From Actinomycetota bacterium (GTDB taxonomy: Bacteria; Actinomycetota; Acidimicrobiia; Acidimicrobiales; Ilumatobacteraceae): a stretch of DNA of 7,504 nt. This document shows, piece by piece, positions 5,779 to 7,504 of this stretch. The notes under the pieces are model-generated. The model saw only the letters and a list, made by a program, of their open reading frames with translations. It searched no databases and was not told the DNA's origin. Location of the stretch: NCBI GenBank assembly GCA_018882725.1, contig VERK01000107.1, positions 1 through 7,504 of the forward strand, written 5' to 3'. The first letter of the stretch is position 1; each line of letters opens with the position of its first letter. A program made the position numbers and the translations under genes.

Positions 5779-6326
5779 CCTGGATCATCGTTCTCATCGT
5801 CGTCGCCCTGCTGCTCGTGTACGTGGTCGTCACGTACAACGGACTCATTCGGGCCCGGAACACCGTCGACAACGCGTGGTCGCAGATCGACGTCCAGTTG
5901 AAGCGTCGCCTCGACCTGATTCCGAATCTGGTCGAAACCGTGAAGGGGTACGCCGCACACGAGCGACAGACGCTCGAGGCCGTGATCAACGCACGTAACG
6001 CCGCGATGGCCGCGCCCTCCGACCCGCACTCTCAGGCAGCCGCCGACAATCTCGTGACCGGAACTCTGAAGAGCCTGTTCGCCCTGTCGGAGGCGTACCC
6101 CGATCTGAAGGCCAACCAGAACTTCTTGAACTTGCAAGAAGAACTCACGGCCACCGAGAGTCGGGTGGCCTACGCACGACAGTTCTACAACGACTCCGTG
6201 CTCTCGTATCACAACAAGCTCGACACCTTCCCGACCGTGATCGTGGCCAAGATCGGCACGTTCCCGCGTCGCGAGTTCTTCGAAGCCGAAGAAGCCGCTC
6301 AGACCCCGCCGTCCGTGTCGTTCTGA
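5775..6326 (+). CDS. lemA: LemA family membrane protein
   Basis: This 183-aa protein has the standard LemA layout. One N-terminal transmembrane segment (about 3-20, WIIVLIVVALLLVYVVV) is followed directly by the family signature YNGLIRARNTVDNAWSQIDV (21-40) and the helical run LKRRLDLIPNLVETVKGYAA. The second conserved block, ANQNFLNLQEELTATESRVAY, falls at about 113-133. The rest is a helical bundle, probably on the outer face of the membrane, and the C-terminus is short and Pro/Ser-ending. The function of LemA is poorly defined, but the gene is frequently next to htpX-type protease genes, as here (htpX begins 4 nt after its stop), suggesting a shared membrane role. The start is GTG at 5775, overlapping the pimA stop and preceded by the TAAACT box. 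Length is normal and nothing is broken. Confidence 0.94.
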   Translation: MTWIIVLIVVALLLVYVVVTYNGLIRARNTVDNAWSQIDVQLKRRLDLIPNLVETVKGYAAHERQTLEAVINARNAAMAAPSDPHSQAAADNLVTGTLKSLFALSEAYPDLKANQNFLNLQEELTATESRVAYARQFYNDSVLSYHNKLDTFPTVIVAKIGTFPRREFFEAEEAAQTPPSVSF

Positions 6327-6330
6327 CCCG

Positions 6331-7236
6331 ATGTTCGACGCGATTCGTTCCAACAAGCGCCGATCGGCCTTCCTCGTGGCCGGCTTCGTGCTCTTCGTCG
6401 TGGCCATCGGGGCCGTCGTCGGTTATCTGTCGGGCGGAGGTCCCTTCTCGCTTCTGATCTCGGCTGTCATCGCGTTGGCGATCGCGTGGGGTTCGTACTG
6501 GAAGTCGGACTCGATCGCGCTGGCGGTGAGTCGGGCCAAACCAGCTGATCCGGACACGTACCAGCGTCTGCACAATCTCGTCGAAGGTCTCTGCATTGCA
6601 AGTGGCCTCCCCAAACCCCGTGTCTACGTGATCGAAGACGTCGCCCCCAACGCATTCGCCACGGGCCGCAATCCTCGCCATGCCGCCATCGCCGTGACCA
6701 CTGGCCTTCTCGACCAGATGAATCGAGTCGAGTTGGAAGGAGTGATCGCGCACGAACTGTCGCACATCCGCAACTACGACATCCTCGTGAGCACCATTGC
6801 CGTCACGCTCGTCGGGACGGTGGCCATCATGACCGATCTGGCCATTCGCATGATGTGGTGGAACGGTGGCCGCGCCCGTCGGGCCGGCGACCGCAACGAC
6901 TCCGGGAATCCGCTGGCGTTGTTCGGCTTTCTGTTGCTGTTGCTGTCTCCTCTGATCGCTCGGGCGATGCAGGCCGCGGTCAGTCGTCGACGTGAGACGT
7001 TGGCCGACATCTCGGCCTGTCAGATGACGCGTTACCCACCGGGCCTCATCTCGGCGCTCGAGAAACTGAAGGCTGACACCACGGCTACTCACTCGGCGTC
7101 AATGGCCACCGCGCACATGTGGATCGAGCAGCCGTTGTCCGGCGTTCGCGACGAAGGCCGTCTGGGGTGGTTCCATCGAATGTTCGACACCCATCCACCA
7201 CTCGACGAGCGCATCGCGCTGCTGAAGGAACTGTGA
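6331..7236 (+). CDS. htpX: M48-family membrane zinc metalloprotease (HtpX-like)
   Basis: This 301-aa integral membrane protease resembles HtpX, which degrades damaged membrane proteins with its active site on the cytoplasmic side. The zinc motif HELSH is at 141-145 (H141, E142, H145) in GVIAHELSHIRNYD, and the third ligand is E222 in SRRRETLAD. Hydrophobic segments lie at about 12-33, 38-57, 153-172 and 195-216. VYVIEDVAPNAFATGRNP (98-115) is the usual strand and edge region before the catalytic helix, and the C-terminus has the family MFDTHPPLDERI (284-295). The residue after the third zinc ligand is Thr, where E. coli-type HtpX has an aromatic (REF/REY), a subgroup difference and not an inactivating change. 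The ATG is 4 nt after the lemA stop with no Shine-Dalgarno sequence, so re-initiation is likely. Its TGA overlaps the next start (TGATG). Confidence 0.94.
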   Translation: MFDAIRSNKRRSAFLVAGFVLFVVAIGAVVGYLSGGGPFSLLISAVIALAIAWGSYWKSDSIALAVSRAKPADPDTYQRLHNLVEGLCIASGLPKPRVYVIEDVAPNAFATGRNPRHAAIAVTTGLLDQMNRVELEGVIAHELSHIRNYDILVSTIAVTLVGTVAIMTDLAIRMMWWNGGRARRAGDRNDSGNPLALFGFLLLLLSPLIARAMQAAVSRRRETLADISACQMTRYPPGLISALEKLKADTTATHSASMATAHMWIEQPLSGVRDEGRLGWFHRMFDTHPPLDERIALLKEL

Positions 7237-7238
7237 TG
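7224..7238 (+). promoter_or_regulatory. Shine-Dalgarno site for the lipoprotein gene
   Basis: GAAGGA (7224-7229) is followed by 6 nt and ATG at 7236. This is one of the few clear ribosome binding sites in the window. It lies within the last codons of htpX and fixes the start of the following gene at the TGATG overlap. Confidence 0.6.
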
Positions 7239-7504
7239 AAGCCATCCAACAATCGGAAATCAACACGTCTTCTCGCGATCGTTCTCGCCGCGTCGGCAGT
7301 GCTCACCGCATGCGGCGGGGGAGAGGGTGCGAGTGTCACCGTGGCCGCCGAGACCGTGCCGGAGTCGCTCGTTGTCGACTCGACCTCACCTGTCACGTCT
7401 CCTCCCGCTTCGACCACAGCCGAGACGACCACCACGGCACCGGTCGAACTCCCGACCTTTCCCCTCACCGGACTGCCCATCACCGACGCGGCCTGGATCG
7501 ACCG
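7236..7504 (+). CDS. Secreted lipoprotein, probable DUF3048 (YerB-like) family, N-terminal part only
   Basis: The frame is open from ATG 7236 to the window end (89 full codons), so only the N-terminus is visible. It has a basic start (MKPSNNRKSTR), a hydrophobic core (LLAIVLAASAV) and the lipobox LTAC, with Cys26 as the predicted lipidated residue followed by GGGEG. This is a classical lipoprotein signal peptide. A Ser/Thr/Pro-rich low-complexity linker follows (about 51-72, with a run TTAETTTTAPVE). Then comes FPLTGLPITD (75-84), which matches the beginning of DUF3048 domains (PLTGLPV-type motif). The assignment rests on that short motif and the general architecture, so the lipoprotein call is firm and the family is probable. 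The overlap with htpX (TGATG) and the good Shine-Dalgarno sequence suggest it belongs to the lemA-htpX transcription unit. The function of DUF3048 proteins is not well established. Confidence 0.8.
   Translation, partial: MKPSNNRKSTRLLAIVLAASAVLTACGGGEGASVTVAAETVPESLVVDSTSPVTSPPASTTAETTTTAPVELPTFPLTGLPITDAAWID

Noticed and set aside
6145..7092. Long minus-strand open frame (315 codons) opposite htpX and the end of lemA
   Set aside because: It has low-complexity Arg/Gln/Asp/His composition with no recognisable motif, and the plus strand carries complete LemA and HtpX signatures.
1..7504. tRNA/rRNA genes, CRISPR arrays, insertion sequences, long repeats, phage or defence genes
   Set aside because: None was seen on reading both strands. 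Nearly all bases are covered by housekeeping and lipid genes, and the longest non-coding gap is 71 nt. Frequent GATCG-type tetramers reflect general composition, not an array.

Overview
This is ordinary-looking chromosomal DNA from a high-GC actinobacterium (about 60-65% G+C judged by eye), densely packed with ten genes or gene parts and almost no spacer. Three things point to Actinobacteria. The order thrS - HIT protein - phosphatidylinositol synthase-like gene - acyltransferase - PimA-like mannosyltransferase matches the mycobacterial Rv2614c-Rv2610c block. There is an LLM-class (F420-type) oxidoreductase. Several start codons also appear leaderless, with a TAnnnT box 6-7 nt upstream. The details (an extra two-TM gene, a non-mycobacterial PimA acceptor-site sequence, a LemA/HtpX pair and a DUF3048 lipoprotein) fit a deep branch such as Acidimicrobiia better than Mycobacteriales. 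That placement is inference.

Layout: 1-940 is the 3' part of thrS (+). A HIT-family nucleotide hydrolase/phosphorylase (942-1460) follows after 1 nt, then a two-TM protein of unknown function (1457-1951, ATGA overlap). A 71-nt gap carrying a likely promoter leads to a CDP-alcohol phosphatidyltransferase (2023-2706), then a PatA-like acyltransferase (2703-3632, GTGA overlap). An LLM oxidoreductase lies on the minus strand (3623-4510). Its end overlaps the acyltransferase end by 10 bp, and its start faces pimA across a 68-bp divergent promoter region. A PimA-like GT4 mannosyltransferase (4579-5778) is followed by lemA (5775-6326, GTGA overlap), htpX (6331-7236) and the start of a DUF3048-type lipoprotein (7236-7504, TGATG overlap, cut by the window end).

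How the genes fit together: the synthase would make phosphatidylinositol (or a related phospholipid), PimA would add the first mannose and the acyltransferase would acylate it, giving the first steps of phosphatidylinositol mannoside (PIM) synthesis at the inner face of the membrane. LemA and the HtpX-type zinc protease form a frequently co-occurring membrane pair, probably in envelope protein quality control. The LLM enzyme is an inverted insertion into an otherwise conserved lipid cluster.

I found no mobile element, CRISPR array, RNA gene or phage/defence module, and nothing that amounts to a wholly new system. The most useful observations are the leaderless-promoter pattern, which also corrects start sites, a PimA with substituted PI-binding arginines and an added basic amphipathic C-terminal tail, and the unexplained two-TM protein.
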